From contig NW_024468917.1 of NCBI RefSeq assembly GCF_011745365.1, forward strand, positions 558,001 to 622,000: a DNA stretch of 64,000 bases. Direction: 5' to 3'. Below are positions 34,944-45,989 of the stretch, piece by piece; within the stretch, counting starts at the first letter, position 1; each line of letters opens with the position of its first letter. This DNA is from Cryphonectria parasitica EP155. Taxonomy: Eukaryota > Ascomycota > Sordariomycetes > Diaporthales > Cryphonectriaceae. The position numbers and the translations under genes were made by a program. Under the pieces are notes generated by a model. The model did not search any database, had not been told where the DNA came from, and saw only the letters and a list, made by a program, of their open reading frames with translations.

Positions 34944-35915
34944 ATGGCTTCGTCTCAGACTCCTCTCGATACCCAGCCCCTGGAGCCTCAGCCTGGAGCC
35001 TCCGCTGGGTCGGTATCTGTTGTACCGGTCTCGAACGCTCAGAGACCCCAGCTTCCTCCTACCACCTTCACCTTGTTCGCCAACCTGCCACTCGAGGTGC
35101 AAGACAGGATCTGGGAGGCATCACTCCCTTTGGAAGAGCATATGCGTATCATCGTCGTCGGCGAGGGAAACAGGTGCACCAACTGCCACAACCTCAACCC
35201 AGTTCCACCCTCACGCGTTGCAGTGACAATCGGACTCGTGTGCCGACAAGCGCGAATCTCCATGCAGAGGGCCCTACGGAGACGTTGGCCTCTATCTTCA
35301 GTCCAGTACCTGCGGGACGGCCGCGCGGGGCAGCCCTCGTCCGTCGAAGTCAACGGCAAGAAAGACATATTCTATCTGGAAAAGAAATACATCACCGTCG
35401 CGGCTTCTGCTCTTTTCGTTCGACTTCCTGACGACACTCGCTCTTGGCTCGAGGACCCCGCCACCCACGTGGACCACATCATCGTGGACCTACGCGCCTT
35501 GTTGCAGATTGTCACCACGGCTATCACTACCCCCTGGCCCAAGAAGTCCATCAACCCAGGTCCTACTTTCCTCGCCGTGTTCTGCAACGGCTTGCAGGTG
35601 GCTGCCGCCGACCACCCGGCGCCCCAGTGGAACATGCTGCGCACCACGGTCAAGAAAATCACCATCTTCGTCATCTCTCGACCCTCCGACATGGCTTGCG
35701 AGTTTGCATACAAGGACCTCAAGCGCATTGTATTCGACGACATGGCCTCGGACGAGCTGAAGTCTTCCATCGCCGAGCTGGCCAGCAGCGCCATTCAGAA
35801 GGAACTGCTCGAGAAGCTCATGGGCTTGCTGGCGAATGTGTGGAGCGATGCCCAGGCGAAGAACATCCACGGACAATTTCCCGTGCTGGAGTTCGCCTGG
35901 ACAAGGCCCGCTTGA
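34944..35915 (+). CDS. 2EXR-domain protein
   Basis: Single exon, 323 aa from ATG 34944. Two in-frame alternatives upstream exist (ATG at 34896 would add 16 residues); 34944 was preferred because the peptide before it (SILATKIAT) looks untranslated. After ~40 S/T/P-rich residues comes FTLFANLPLEVQDRIWEASLP, the hallmark opening of the fungal 2EXR domain (F..F..LP.E.R..IW), followed by VAVTIGLVCRQARISM. The second half has HVDHIIVDLRALLQIV and ITIFVISRPSDM with C-terminal helices. 2EXR proteins are abundant in Pezizomycotina and resemble F-box proteins in the opening motif, but their function is not established. CXXC at TNCHNL (one pair only) is incomplete as a zinc site. Confidence 0.88.
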   Translation: MASSQTPLDTQPLEPQPGASAGSVSVVPVSNAQRPQLPPTTFTLFANLPLEVQDRIWEASLPLEEHMRIIVVGEGNRCTNCHNLNPVPPSRVAVTIGLVCRQARISMQRALRRRWPLSSVQYLRDGRAGQPSSVEVNGKKDIFYLEKKYITVAASALFVRLPDDTRSWLEDPATHVDHIIVDLRALLQIVTTAITTPWPKKSINPGPTFLAVFCNGLQVAAADHPAPQWNMLRTTVKKITIFVISRPSDMACEFAYKDLKRIVFDDMASDELKSSIAELASSAIQKELLEKLMGLLANVWSDAQAKNIHGQFPVLEFAWTRPA

Positions 35916-37251
35916 GAGATAAATTCTGGGCGAAGAAGATGTTATATGCCTCGATCGGCGGCGGGAGAGAAAAGCCGGCTGAGGAAGACCTGACTGAGAG
36001 GAGGACTGGGTATGATGTTAGACATGGACGGGGACTGAGGATCGGCGTCAGCGAGTGAAAACCCAAGTCCGAACTCTACAATGATTTGCACAAGCTGGCC
36101 CTCATTTCATATGGGCTCTTGGTTGAGCAATCGGGTTCCTGTCTTCTTCTTCCTGTTTGCCCCTTACCTCTTATCTTTTTTTTTCTTCCTTTCTCCTTGT
36201 TTTATTTCCTTCGGATTCCGACCTGGCGGAATCGCAGGGTTGCTGGACCAGTCGTTGGGTATCAATACTGCATTCAACTGAAGAATTCTGTCTAGGGTGG
36301 TTTTGAAGGAGTTAATATGTGATTTACGAGGACTAGCCCTTTATCACGGCCCTGTCTGGATGGATATGGCTAAGAATTGGGAAACAATGGAGTCTCGTAA
36401 AGCGTGATAATCCAACTATTACTTCGAGGAGGCAAGAGGAGGGTTCGATAACTACACTCTACGACCAAAATTCAGTTCAGAGAGCATTCATTGATTACAA
36501 GAGCCCTGACGTGAAGTCGATGAAAGCTAGCCCGCTGAGATTGGCACAGTATCGTGAGGTCATGTTCACCAGTTCTACTTGAACAGAGGTCGCGTTGTGT
36601 GCTGCGTGTTTGTCTAATTAAACCCCCCCCCCCCCACACTTGGTTTAACTGTGAGTCACCTCATCTGCCTCGTAGCAAGACGGTGCATCCACCTGATGTA
36701 TTCTTATGCTGCTGAACGTTTTACTATGGTATAGGGGGAAGTCCACTACAGTGGACTGTCTGAAGGAGAAAGTGCCCAAAGTCTGGCCAACGACATCTAG
36801 AACCTTCGCAATGCTGTCTGGTACTAGCAGCGCCAAATTCTTTGCAGTTCCCAGCCATGCTCATAGCAATGAAAATCATTAAATACTTAGTAATTGTAAC
36901 AACTGTTTGTAGGAGGATGAGTCTGAAAGAAAAAGAAAGGGAAAAAGAAAAACATGCAACACCGGGTATTCGCTAATGGTCACCCACTTAACTACTAATC
37001 CGGCGGTTAGTGGCTTATTTAGGGGAGAGCAGACGGGATCCCAAGTTTTCCACTACCTATGGTCGCATGTGATGGAAATTCATGATTTCGCAATCATATT
37101 GGATAGTTTTACAATGGACAAGGCAGAAGACAACCCTTCTTTTGCCTCTCCACCGCGAAATCCAAAAGCAATAGGACGGAGCAGTTGGTAAATCACTCAG
37201 GATCTTTCCAAAGCATAATTACTCATGGAATAGTTGAGCCTACTCCACTCA
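35916..37251. other. Convergent intergenic region
   Basis: Spacer between the 3' ends of the 2EXR and tubby-like genes. Holds a C13 run at 36623-36635. No supportable gene; open frame 35444-36058 overlaps the 2EXR gene in another frame and is a shadow. Confidence 0.55.
36623..36635. repeat. C13 homopolymer
   Basis: Thirteen consecutive C on the plus strand. Similar runs occur at 18797-18809 and about 56902-56915. Confidence 0.75.
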
Positions 37252-37932
37252 TCAACTGGCGGCAGCGGCTGTTTGCGCTCTTTGCCTCAGTATCCGGTCC
37301 CAACCCCTCAAGGCCGACATCACAGCCATGGCCGCCCACTTCTCTCCAAGCACGCCACTGGAACCAGTCCCCAGAAACTGAAAGTTGAACCCCGTGCTGA
37401 GCCGGCGGCTCTGTGCTGCCCACACGGCCACAATCTCCTTGCCATCACTCGAGGTAGCGCCGCCCCTTTGACGTAAGGCACCCGGTGCGTCTGTCGCGAG
37501 CCTGACCAGCTTGTACCCATCACCGCACCCACCCAGCGCGCCGACCTCCGCCCCGCTGCTGTGCCTCCATTCAAACGTCTCTCTCCGGCCTGTCGCGCCC
37601 ACTTCTACGGAGAAAAACATGGTCTTGTGGCCGAACGAGCTTCCGTGGTACTCGACCTGCTCCTGCACCGCCGACCCTGTGGACCCAGGGGAAGGCAACA
37701 GCGTTACTATCGCATCTCCATTGTTGAAGACGCTGGTCTTGATCTTGGAGGTGGCGAGTGGTGGGCAGTTCTCGTTTGGGCCGTTGTGTAGCACGAGGTG
37801 TGGCTTGCCTGACCACCCGCTGTGCAGCGAGACCGCATAGAGGATCGGGCCGTTCGACGGGCTGAGGTAGCAATGTTTCCTCCGCCAGCCTTCTCTGTGG
37901 ATGCGGAAGTGCGGAGGGAACTGGGAGGCCAT
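37252..37932 (-). CDS. Tubby C-terminal-like (LURP-one-type) fungal protein
   Basis: Single exon, 226 aa from ATG 37932 (MASQFPPHF); an upstream ATG at 37956 adds eight residues. The chain alternates short beta-type stretches: HFRIHREGWRRKHCYLSPS, ILYAVSLHSGWSGKPHLVLHNG, DAIVTLLPS, KTMFFSVEVG, RRETFEWRHS, GYKLVRLAT, GKEIVAVWAA and GFNFQFLG, ending with a long helix (LGEKWAAMAVMSALRGWDRILRQR). A beta-rich barrel closed by a hydrophobic C-terminal helix is the plan of tubby/LURP-one folds, which in fungi appear as small cytosolic proteins of unknown role. The assignment rests on strand pattern and the EWRHS..G and EIVA.W motifs, not on a search. Confidence 0.7.
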   Translation of the reverse strand: MASQFPPHFRIHREGWRRKHCYLSPSNGPILYAVSLHSGWSGKPHLVLHNGPNENCPPLATSKIKTSVFNNGDAIVTLLPSPGSTGSAVQEQVEYHGSSFGHKTMFFSVEVGATGRRETFEWRHSSGAEVGALGGCGDGYKLVRLATDAPGALRQRGGATSSDGKEIVAVWAAQSRRLSTGFNFQFLGTGSSGVLGEKWAAMAVMSALRGWDRILRQRAQTAAAAS

Positions 37933-40260
37933 CTTATTTTGTTGCTTTTCGAACATTTTGGGGGAGGGGGCGGGGGGCTGAGTGGTGGAATAAAGCGATT
38001 GGCGCAGATTAATTCGCTCGTCTTTCCGAGTGATATAAAGCGTGTTCTTGAATATACGGCAGTTGGTAAGGCGTCGCGTTGTTTACACTGAAACAAAACG
38101 AATTCTGGTAGAAGTGCGGAATGGAGGAGGCCATTCATATATGAATATAGCAATACACCGAGGGAAGCTATGCAATTTATCAGTCTGTCTGATTCGTAAA
38201 ATACCTGGCGATGGCCCTCTGATAGAGAGGAGACCTGATCGCGAACTCCCAGGTAAGCTGAGCCAGCCCCCTTCTCCCAGCACGGGGTGTGTGGCGACGT
38301 TGGGTAGTCTGCCATTGATTAACCTTGAGATGAGGCTCATTGTGGCTCATAAGAGCCCTTGATGGTGGCTATGCGATCATCCGAGGGAAAGCGAGGGGGG
38401 TTGTTTTTCCAACGTCATAAGCACTTGTCCATGTACGTGTAGTGGTTCGTTTCAATAGGTAGCTCACTCAGCACAGCCTCCTCCTCATTGGCAGCACTGC
38501 CAGATCTTCGCATTTTAGTGGTATTTCAGGTTTAGTGTTAGTCAATTACACCGCAAGCGTTTGTTTTTCACACTTGAGGTGGCAGAAAGACCATTCTGCG
38601 TCCTCTTTGGATTCACTGAGCTGCTGGGGGCATCACTGCAGCCTTTAGCTTATTACAACAGCCAACTGATGATCAATTAATTGATTAGTGGCTCAGATCT
38701 GACCTGAGTCTCCCCTTGATACATCTCCCATTGTAGCTGCTTATGTCTCCAGAGGTCCCGCCAACGAAAATGAATGGGATCCATCTACCCAGCTTTTCAT
38801 TCGATTGCTGGACAGGGACCATGGGAAGGTTCAACGTAATTGCGTATGGTGCTTTGACAGGAATAAGACTTGAATAAAAAATTAGATGCTATTCTTTATT
38901 TTGTACAGTGTTGACTTTGACAGTAGATCGGTTGAGACAGTGAGCCCTCAGGTATGGTCCACTAAGTGAATGTATAATAACCTTTACTCCTCTCTCTGAA
39001 AACCTCGGATGTTCAATGCCAATATACCATAAGCGGGTGTATCTCATTGGCCTGGGCAGACCCTACATTTACTTGCTTTTATGTATATATACATTCTCAC
39101 ATTCTCACATTCTCAGATAAATCGCCAAAGATGGGGCGCGTATAAATAGCAAGCGATGGGGAAAGCTGTTCGACGAGCTCGGGAACTACACAGAAATTTT
39201 GAAGCGGTGGGGGTTGGGAGAGACGAGGCGGGCAACAATCCTGAACATGCGCCAAGACCAAGAATAGGAATCCCGTCACGACCAAAAGAATTCGAGCACG
39301 ATTTTTGAACCACAAATGGTGTGCATCTCAGGGCATTTTGTATTAGTTTGTATTTTGTATTTTAATCCTATCATGTTGTACCTTTTCCAAGCAATTATTG
39401 ACTGGGCATAATTGCTACCGTAATAGTCATAATTATTAGTACTCAGCCGCAATTCAGCTAATCACTTTCTTGAACGACTCTTCTAGCTGACCCACGGCAT
39501 TTTCTCCGGCTCATTGGTACTCACGACTGCGATAGAAATAGAGAGAAAGAAGAAAAGAAACAGAAAGGAAGATTTGACTCACCAAAAAAATCACACCAAG
39601 TCTGCGCAGAAAACACCGATTCGCCCACTTTAAAACTGGGCCTAGTGTTTGATATCTCGCTGCCTAGGAGGCATTCATGTAGAGCACGCGGGGAACAGCA
39701 GAAGTTGCCATGTATGAAAGATTGATTAGGCGATAGGGAACCTTGTTGCAGAAAAGAGAGCAACAGATGGAGTTTTTGTCCATATTCATTGGAATTCAGC
39801 AATAAATGGAGGTCTATTCAAGGACATGCTATGGTGCAGTGATGGGCTTTGTTCTTGGGCTCACTTTCTTATGTGGCATTTCTATCCGGCCAGAGGCCCT
39901 TTCCCCACACTCATCACATCACTGTGCCTCATCTCCGCCCCGCTGAAAATTGTAGTTGCCTCCCAGGCAACACCTTAATAAACTCACCGCTCCATGGTTT
40001 TCAAATTAATTCTTTGTTCTCTGAGTTCTTGGAGAGTGCGAATGCCCTTCAATTTATCCAACGGGTATAAATAATTACCATCATTCGCGCGTATTGTTCT
40101 CACCGAAGCAAGGACTGCAGGCCAACACCTTTAACATTCATCCATCATCAAACTGGTCGAGCACTACCTTTCCTCAGCTTGACAAGCCCAGGAGGATTCT
40201 TCCCGCGCTGTGTCTTCTTACCTTCAACAAAGGTTAAGAGAAAATTTCAAACAAACAAAT
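37933..40260. other. Divergent intergenic region
   Basis: Between the tubby-like gene and the 2OG oxygenase gene. AT-rich in 38500-39500; contains three tandem ACATTCTC units at 39091-39114 and several short frames without motifs. No supportable gene. Confidence 0.5.
39091..39114. repeat. (ACATTCTC)3 tandem repeat
   Basis: Three perfect 8-bp units preceded by an ATGTATATAT stretch in gene-free DNA. Confidence 0.7.
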
Positions 40261-41301
40261 ATGTATAACTTATCCAAATCCAGAACTCCCGCCGCCGATC
40301 CTCGCTCCGAAAACGCCAAAGCCCACCAGATCCCCGAGGGCGAGCCTAGGGTGGTCGAGTACTTTTCCAAAGACGTCAAAATCCCAGATGACTTTCTCCC
40401 CAGGGACGGCTCCCTTCCTCCTGACGCCCAACCCATCACCTTTAACCAGATCGACTGGACCGAGACCGCCCTTCCCGAGTACGAGGACCGGTACGCGGTG
40501 GTGCTCGACAATGTCCTCTCGCCCAGCGAATGCCGCACCCTGTTGAGCCTGGCCGAGTCGAGCGTCGATGTGGAACGTATGAACTCGGCGTCGAGTCTCC
40601 AAGACCCCTGGAGGCCGGCAATGGTGTCGGCGGGGGCGGGGATGGAGGTTCTCGACTCGGGGTATCGGAACTCGGACAGGCTGGTGTGGGACTGCCAGGA
40701 GGTTGTGGACCGTCTGTGGGCGAGGTGTCTGCAGGGCGATGTAGGGGAGACTTTGATGGAGAAGCTGGCTGTGCTGGATGGGGATCATCGTGTGACGGGC
40801 ATCACCAGAAAAGGCAAGGAGGAGAGGTGGGAGATGGTCGGGCTCGGGAAGAGGATGAGGTTCCTGCGGTATGGCGAGGGACAATTCTTCAAGCGTGAGT
40901 CTAAATATTCATTTGATTATTCCTCCTCTTTTTTCGGCGTTCTTCCCCCTTCTTCTTGAAACCTCGATGGGCTGATATAGACTTGATGAATACCTGTAAT
41001 TGTAGCCCACGGCGACGGTCACTATTCCGAAGAAGTCGGCTGGAAAAAGTTCAAGACCTTCTTCACCCTGCATCTGTACCTGAACGACTCGGTGGCCGAG
41101 GCTGGCGAGGATGCCGAGCTTGTGGGAGGGGCCACGTCTTTTGTCTCCAACTATGGATCGCGGAAAGTTGATGTAGACCCCAAGGCTGGCCGTGTGCTGA
41201 TCTTTCAGCAGAGACTTTTGACACATGCTGGGGATGATGTCGTGGAGGGCATCAAGTACACGATGAGGGCTGAGATTATGTACGAGCTGGTCAGACCCTA
41301 G
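40261..41301 (+). CDS. 2-oxoglutarate/Fe(II) oxygenase, prolyl 4-hydroxylase-like
   Basis: Exons 40261-40894 and 41006-41301 with a 111-bp intron (GTGAGT..TGTAG) closing a proline codon. Product 309 aa. The start is the first ATG in the frame; the frame itself extends upstream. The catalytic core runs from YAVVLDNVLSPSECRTLLSLAE, the usual start of P4H-type domains. It continues through MRFLRYGEGQFFKPHGDGHY, with the iron-binding HxD at 213-215. It ends at GRVLIFQQRLLTHAGDDVVEG, with the distal histidine at 285. K295, ten residues later, is placed to bind the 2-oxoglutarate carboxylate. All three metal ligands are present, so the enzyme should be active. The substrate is unknown; a family-typical role would be hydroxylation of a protein or small molecule in the cytosol, since no signal peptide is seen. 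Its stop is only 90 bp from the stop of the convergent MYND gene. Confidence 0.9.
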
Positions 41302-41391
41302 AGAGAAGGACAAGGAGTGGTGGGATGAGAGAGCTGAAGTGGTGATTCAATAACAGTTTGAACCGCAACAGGCATAGTTGACTTTTGCCAT

Positions 41392-42079
41392 TTATGCAAA
41401 AATGTCGTTGAGCGCCTTGAACATCTTGCAGTCGGTCTTATGTCCCCCCTCTACCCAGCCTTTCACTTGACACTCCTGCGAGTGTACACTGTTAGCAGTC
41501 ATGACAGACACCAAACCAAACCAGAAGCTTCGAAGCCATATGAGATGAACTCACCTTGCCGCAGTACCCGACCCTCGCACAGCCAGTACAGCTCTTCAGA
41601 CCCTCCTCCCCTCCATCGCCACCAGCACCACCACAAGTCTCACACCTATCCCCCTTCTCCCTCCCACCAACCTCCAACACCCTAGCCAACGCCCCCGGCA
41701 CAGCCCGCACAGTCCCAGCATCCCTCTTGTCGATCCTCACAAAACCCCTCTTGCCCTCCTCCGCAGGCCTCGTCCGCTTCGCATTGGGAATCACAGCCGT
41801 GCACCCCTTCTTCAACCCAAGCCCCTTCAGGTCCAGCTCGTCGCGCCCGAGGCCCTCAAACACAAGAGCGAAAGGGTTCCCGTCTCGGTCTGTGAGGACC
41901 AGTGTCGGCTTGTTGATGGTCATGTTGTCTTTGACCTGGGCGAGGAGGTACCATGTTGACTGCTGTTGAGAGGATGATGATGATGACGATGATGGTGGCG
42001 CGTCTGGGTCGTTTTCTGGGATGGTGAGGAACGTGGGGAAACGGGTCGTGTCTGTGTAGTCGGGGAGAAGTGTTGCCAT
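41392..42079 (-). CDS. MYND zinc-finger protein
   Basis: Exons 42079-41555 and 41475-41392, joined in phase 0 over a 79-bp intron (GTGAGT..CGCAG). Product 202 aa. The C-terminus is a MYND finger: C146-x2-C149, C164-x2-C167, C173-x3-C177, H187-x3-C191, that is CETC..CTGC..YCGKEC..HKTDC. The intron falls exactly inside the finger, after YCGK. Upstream is a globular part (TWYLLAQVKDN, LVLTDRDGNPFALVFEG) that looks like a small beta domain; a Ser/Gln run occupies residues 30-41. MYND fingers bind proline-rich peptides and act as protein-interaction modules; no catalytic domain is attached here, in contrast to SET-MYND proteins. The spacing between the first two cysteine pairs (14 residues, glycine-rich) is a little longer than usual. 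Confidence 0.9.
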
Positions 42080-42629
42080 CTTGATGGTAGGGTATATATT
42101 TTTAGGGTGTCTTTTTTGTGAGAATCCTTATTCTTTTTCTCTCAATTTCGCTGGATTCGTGGGTATGAGAAGAAGTTGTGAAGTTCTTTGACTTCTTCTG
42201 AAAATGGAGGGTTGAAGATGAAACAAGGGGCTGTTGAGGATCTGTTCTGCTGGGAGCGACGGGCCGTTCCGAGAAGTTTCCAGGGCACCGACGTCAAGAG
42301 GTCAAGACGTGCAAAACATACACTAAAATAGGTAATTAATTCTACTACACTTGCGAGAGAAAAAAAGGAAGAAGCCCTGGAAATACAGGATCTACCAAGA
42401 CTGAAATCTGGATTCGTGGCTCCTCATCATCGACAAAGAAGTAATCATGTCCAGAGGCTCGCACTCACTCAGGGGTTGTCTCGAATTTCATCACCTGTGA
42501 CACAAGGACCACAGAAAGAGAGGGGGGAGGGGGACTGCAGACGCAACCTCAACAGTAGATGGGCTTTTATCTTTTTCGTTTTTCCTTCTTTTCTCTCCTC
42601 ATTTCTTTTAGGCCTAACTTCCTCTACAT
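42080..42629. other. Short spacer between MYND and aspartic protease genes
   Basis: Upstream of the MYND gene and 3' flank of the protease gene. An A-rich run lies at 42361-42367. Nothing else seen. Confidence 0.5.
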
Positions 42630-44119
42630 TTACTCGGCAGTAAACCCAGGGCCATCCACCAGCTGGCCCCAACCAACCTGCAGATTATCCGCATCCCAAG
42701 CCGTATAATACTGCTTGATCAGAGGACTACCCACCAGCCACTCAGCCTTCTTGCCGACAAACCAGCTGGACCCAATCCCATCCGACGGGTTATTGAACAG
42801 CGCCTGGCAGATGCCGTCCAGGCCAGGGTACTCGCCCAGATTGAACGAGGCCTTAGGGATGGTCACATTGATCGCCGTGGCCGCCGTGCCAATCGTGAAG
42901 GTGAGATCGGGCGCGATGCTCTCCAACTCGTCGCAAGGTGCTCCCCACGCGCCCGCCGGGTCGATCAGCGTGATGTTGGGCGAGATCTGCGCGTACAGGT
43001 TGACAGCGGTGGCGTAGTCGGGCGTCTGCATGAAGGCCGTGCCCGTGTCGAGGATGGCGAGGCCGTTGGTGGGCATGGCGACGGCGGCGCCTGTCGTGGG
43101 CGAGGTCCCGTTGTTGAGGAGCTGCCCGTTGGCGTAGATGGCCACCCAGTCGACCACGTAGGAGCCGAAGAGCTTGCTCTCTATGTTGAGCTTCACCCAG
43201 TTCAGGTCGCCTTCGTACTTGGTGTCGTCGATGCCGCCCAGGGTCACCTCGCCGCCGTCGATGTCGCCGGCGGGAATGTAGAAGCTGTAGACGCTCGAGT
43301 CCAGCTGGCCCTCGTCGACGAGGTTCCAGTACCAGGAGCTGTCAGCTTCGGGAAAGCCCACTGAAACCAGGGTCAGTATGTATTATGGCCTCTCGATAGG
43401 AAACAAACAACACTGATCATTAATAGAGATAGAGGAAGAGAAAGACGAAAAAAAACGTACTCCCCATAATCCCATCGATGGGCATGACATCAAGAGCCTC
43501 AGCCATAGTGACACAGAGCACAAAAGTCTGGTTCTCGACCGTCAGGTCCCCCAACGAGATGGTATCCTGCACCTCATACCCCGTTGCACCCTCAGGCTCG
43601 GCAAATGGGAGCGAGTCGGCCCCCGTGCTGAACAGGTAGCTGACGAAGCGGCCCGGTTCGTCCACATACGTGCTGGACAGCTCGGGGTCAAATAACTTCT
43701 TGTCGCCGCAGGTGGTGCAGTTGCTCGCACCGACGATGAAGGAGGGAGACCCCGTGTCGAACAGCGCCGTGAAGTTTTGCGGTGGCGTGCCCACGCTGAA
43801 GGTGGTGTACCACTGGAAGGTGTGTTCAGCTTAGGATCAGGAGAGGGAAGGGTTTGGATCCTCGTGTCCAATTTGTTTTATATATTTTTTGTTATAGCGA
43901 ACAGTTACCTACCTGGTTGTCTGTGCCGTTGAACCAGTCCGTCACGGGCACGTTCACACCAGATGAGGCATTGGTCTCTCTGCGCTGGTATTTCGTGATC
44001 CCACGCGGGCTACGACCGTCTGCATCGGCAGAGAAAGACCTCAGCGGGAGGTGGACGGTCTTGGCCGAAACGGTCATCACCGCCCCGCCCAGCAGAAGAA
44101 TGAGTCCGTAAAACTTCAT
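42630..44119 (-). CDS. Secreted pepsin-family aspartic protease
   Basis: Exons 44119-43913, 43812-43461 and 43360-42630, introns 43912-43813 and 43460-43361 (GTAGGT..CCAG, GTACGT..TTCAG). Product 429 aa. Residues 1-19 (MKFYGLILLLGGAVMTVSA) are a signal peptide; a propeptide follows to about residue 66. The mature enzyme starts near WYTTFSVGTPPQNF. The first active-site motif is FDTGS (D88) and the second ILDTGT (D291), so both catalytic aspartates are present. Other family marks are the GIMGMGFP block after the first lobe and a cysteine pair in the second lobe (PCDEL..GICQALF). A CTTC pair sits in the first lobe. No GPI or transmembrane tail is seen, so it is likely free in the secretome or the vacuole. 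Several N-glycosylation sequons (NFT, NQT, NGT, NVT) fit secretion. Confidence 0.94.
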
Positions 44120-45147
44120 GATTTGTCTGAGGCTTGCGAGACAGCTGACGGAAGGGGACTCTTCACCCAAAGGAGGGAGGGCTGGTTACCACTTGCGTGT
44201 CCAACGAAAGGAAGGGAGGAAGAAAGAGCGAGAGTGGGCGAGAGAAAGGGAAAGAGAAAAGAAAGACGACCTTGTGCCGTCGATCTTTTATATACATCTC
44301 CTTCCATCTGGGGCCGCCCGCTGATCCTCGTCATTCATTTATTCATTCACTACTTACCCGCACCGAGAGTGTCGTGACTCGTTTAGGCGGCCACGAGATC
44401 CAACCCAATCCGGGCATTACTTAGAAAAGGACGCAGTTGGCAGCACTCTACCCCACCGTCCCTATGCCGCCGGAGAGTTGGAGGCCGATGGAGTGCGACA
44501 ATTCTCTCATTCCTATTCCGAGGGAGGCTTTACTGAAAGGGGCAGGTAGGACTTGTCCCAACAAGGCGCTGCTCGTGATATAAATCAAAAAAAAAATCAA
44601 AAAAATCCTTGTCATTCCGAACCTGGGCGTTACGACGCAAGGGAGCATTGAGAGACGTACGTTACCGTTGCTTCTTTACTGTGGAGCTGAATAGCTTTAC
44701 CAACCACACTGTTGGTTGTACCCTTTGAAGAAAAGCAGGGCAGGAGGTGACCGATCAGACTTGAGTGGGCCTTGTGAATGATACTCTTGTCCGATTTCCA
44801 TGATTCAAATTCTGCGCCCAGCACGAACTATCCTTGACAGTTGAATGCTGCTGCTGTGAGGAAGTGTACTAATAGAAGTATATATGTAGGAAATCAAATA
44901 TGTCGATGATCAATCTACAAAAGTAGATCTTCGTACTTGGTTTTCGCAAGGTGGACGGGAAGCCCTTCCAAAGGAAAAGTAGAAAGTCTCGCCACATTCT
45001 CGGGACAACAACAATGAACATTAGCAATTAAAGTGTAAATACTAGGTTCTCAAGCAGTTTTGATTGATTGTTATTCTCACACTGTACATTTTACTCGAAT
45101 TTTCAAATGTATATACCTTGCGTCAGCCCCCCTCATAGGGTCAAGGT

Positions 45148-45160
45148 CAGGGTTAGGGCT
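45148..45160 (+). repeat. Telomere-like 13-mer, second copy
   Basis: CAGGGTTAGGGCT, identical to 1888-1900, here without the facing inverted unit; preceded by a looser AGGGTCAAGG. Confidence 0.5.
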
Positions 45161-45608
45161 CGAGAGCGAAATAGAGTTACGGTTGAACCGCAAAGCCAGG
45201 GCAGAGCATGACCTACGCCTCACATCGTTAGGAGTATCACCTCACCCGTCCTCATTCTTCGAATTATTTACTTGAAATTCAGAACAAAGCATTACCTCCT
45301 CAGCCGATTTGAAAAGCCATAACTTACCAAACCCAGCTCAATGGGCGCTGGAAATAAGCCATACAGGGCAACTGTTATGGACAAGAAACAACAGATTTTC
45401 GTGTATACATCACACAGACTACGGTTATTCCTTCGTCTCTTGCGACAACGTTTGTTTTGTTCTCAACCATGAAACGTCATCTGATGGAAACGGACACAGC
45501 CCAATCACCTCAAATGGGGGTAAAAGAACGGGGAACAGAGTCGGCAAAGCCTGCACATCTCCATGAACATAGGCCCGGATAGATACTTTGGCAGACATGG
45601 TAGCCTGA

Positions 45609-45630
45609 AGAGAGAGAGAGAGAGAGAGAG
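45609..45630. repeat. (AG)11 microsatellite
   Basis: Eleven AG units in gene-free DNA. Confidence 0.75.
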
Positions 45631-45969
45631 CTCTGATCAAGCGGTTATCTCAAGACTCGCAAACTCTACTTGATCTTCATCCCAAACCAGGTGTCTCTAT
45701 GTCATCCCTCACACTGATCAGGATGTGCACCGAATTTCCCAGCACAACAGACGTCGTCGTTGTAACGTGGCAAGCTGAGCCAAGAAATTTTCCCCTCTAT
45801 GCGCCTCAGCCACGACATCCATTTGAAATCGTCCTTCTAGCATGGTGTAAGAGTTTCTTCAGCCCCATCATGATGAAGACAAGGCAGGCAGACACAAAGC
45901 CAGTCCGCATAAGACCACCTCGACCATTTTTATGCAGGCCTTGCATCCAGGACTCACTATAAAGCACTA

Positions 45970-45989
45970 CCCCCCCCCCCGGGGGGGGG
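45970..45989. repeat. C11G9 homopolymer palindrome
   Basis: Eleven C followed at once by nine G: a loop-less perfect inverted repeat of pure G:C, able to form a foldback or cruciform and, on each strand, G-rich structure. Confidence 0.8.
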
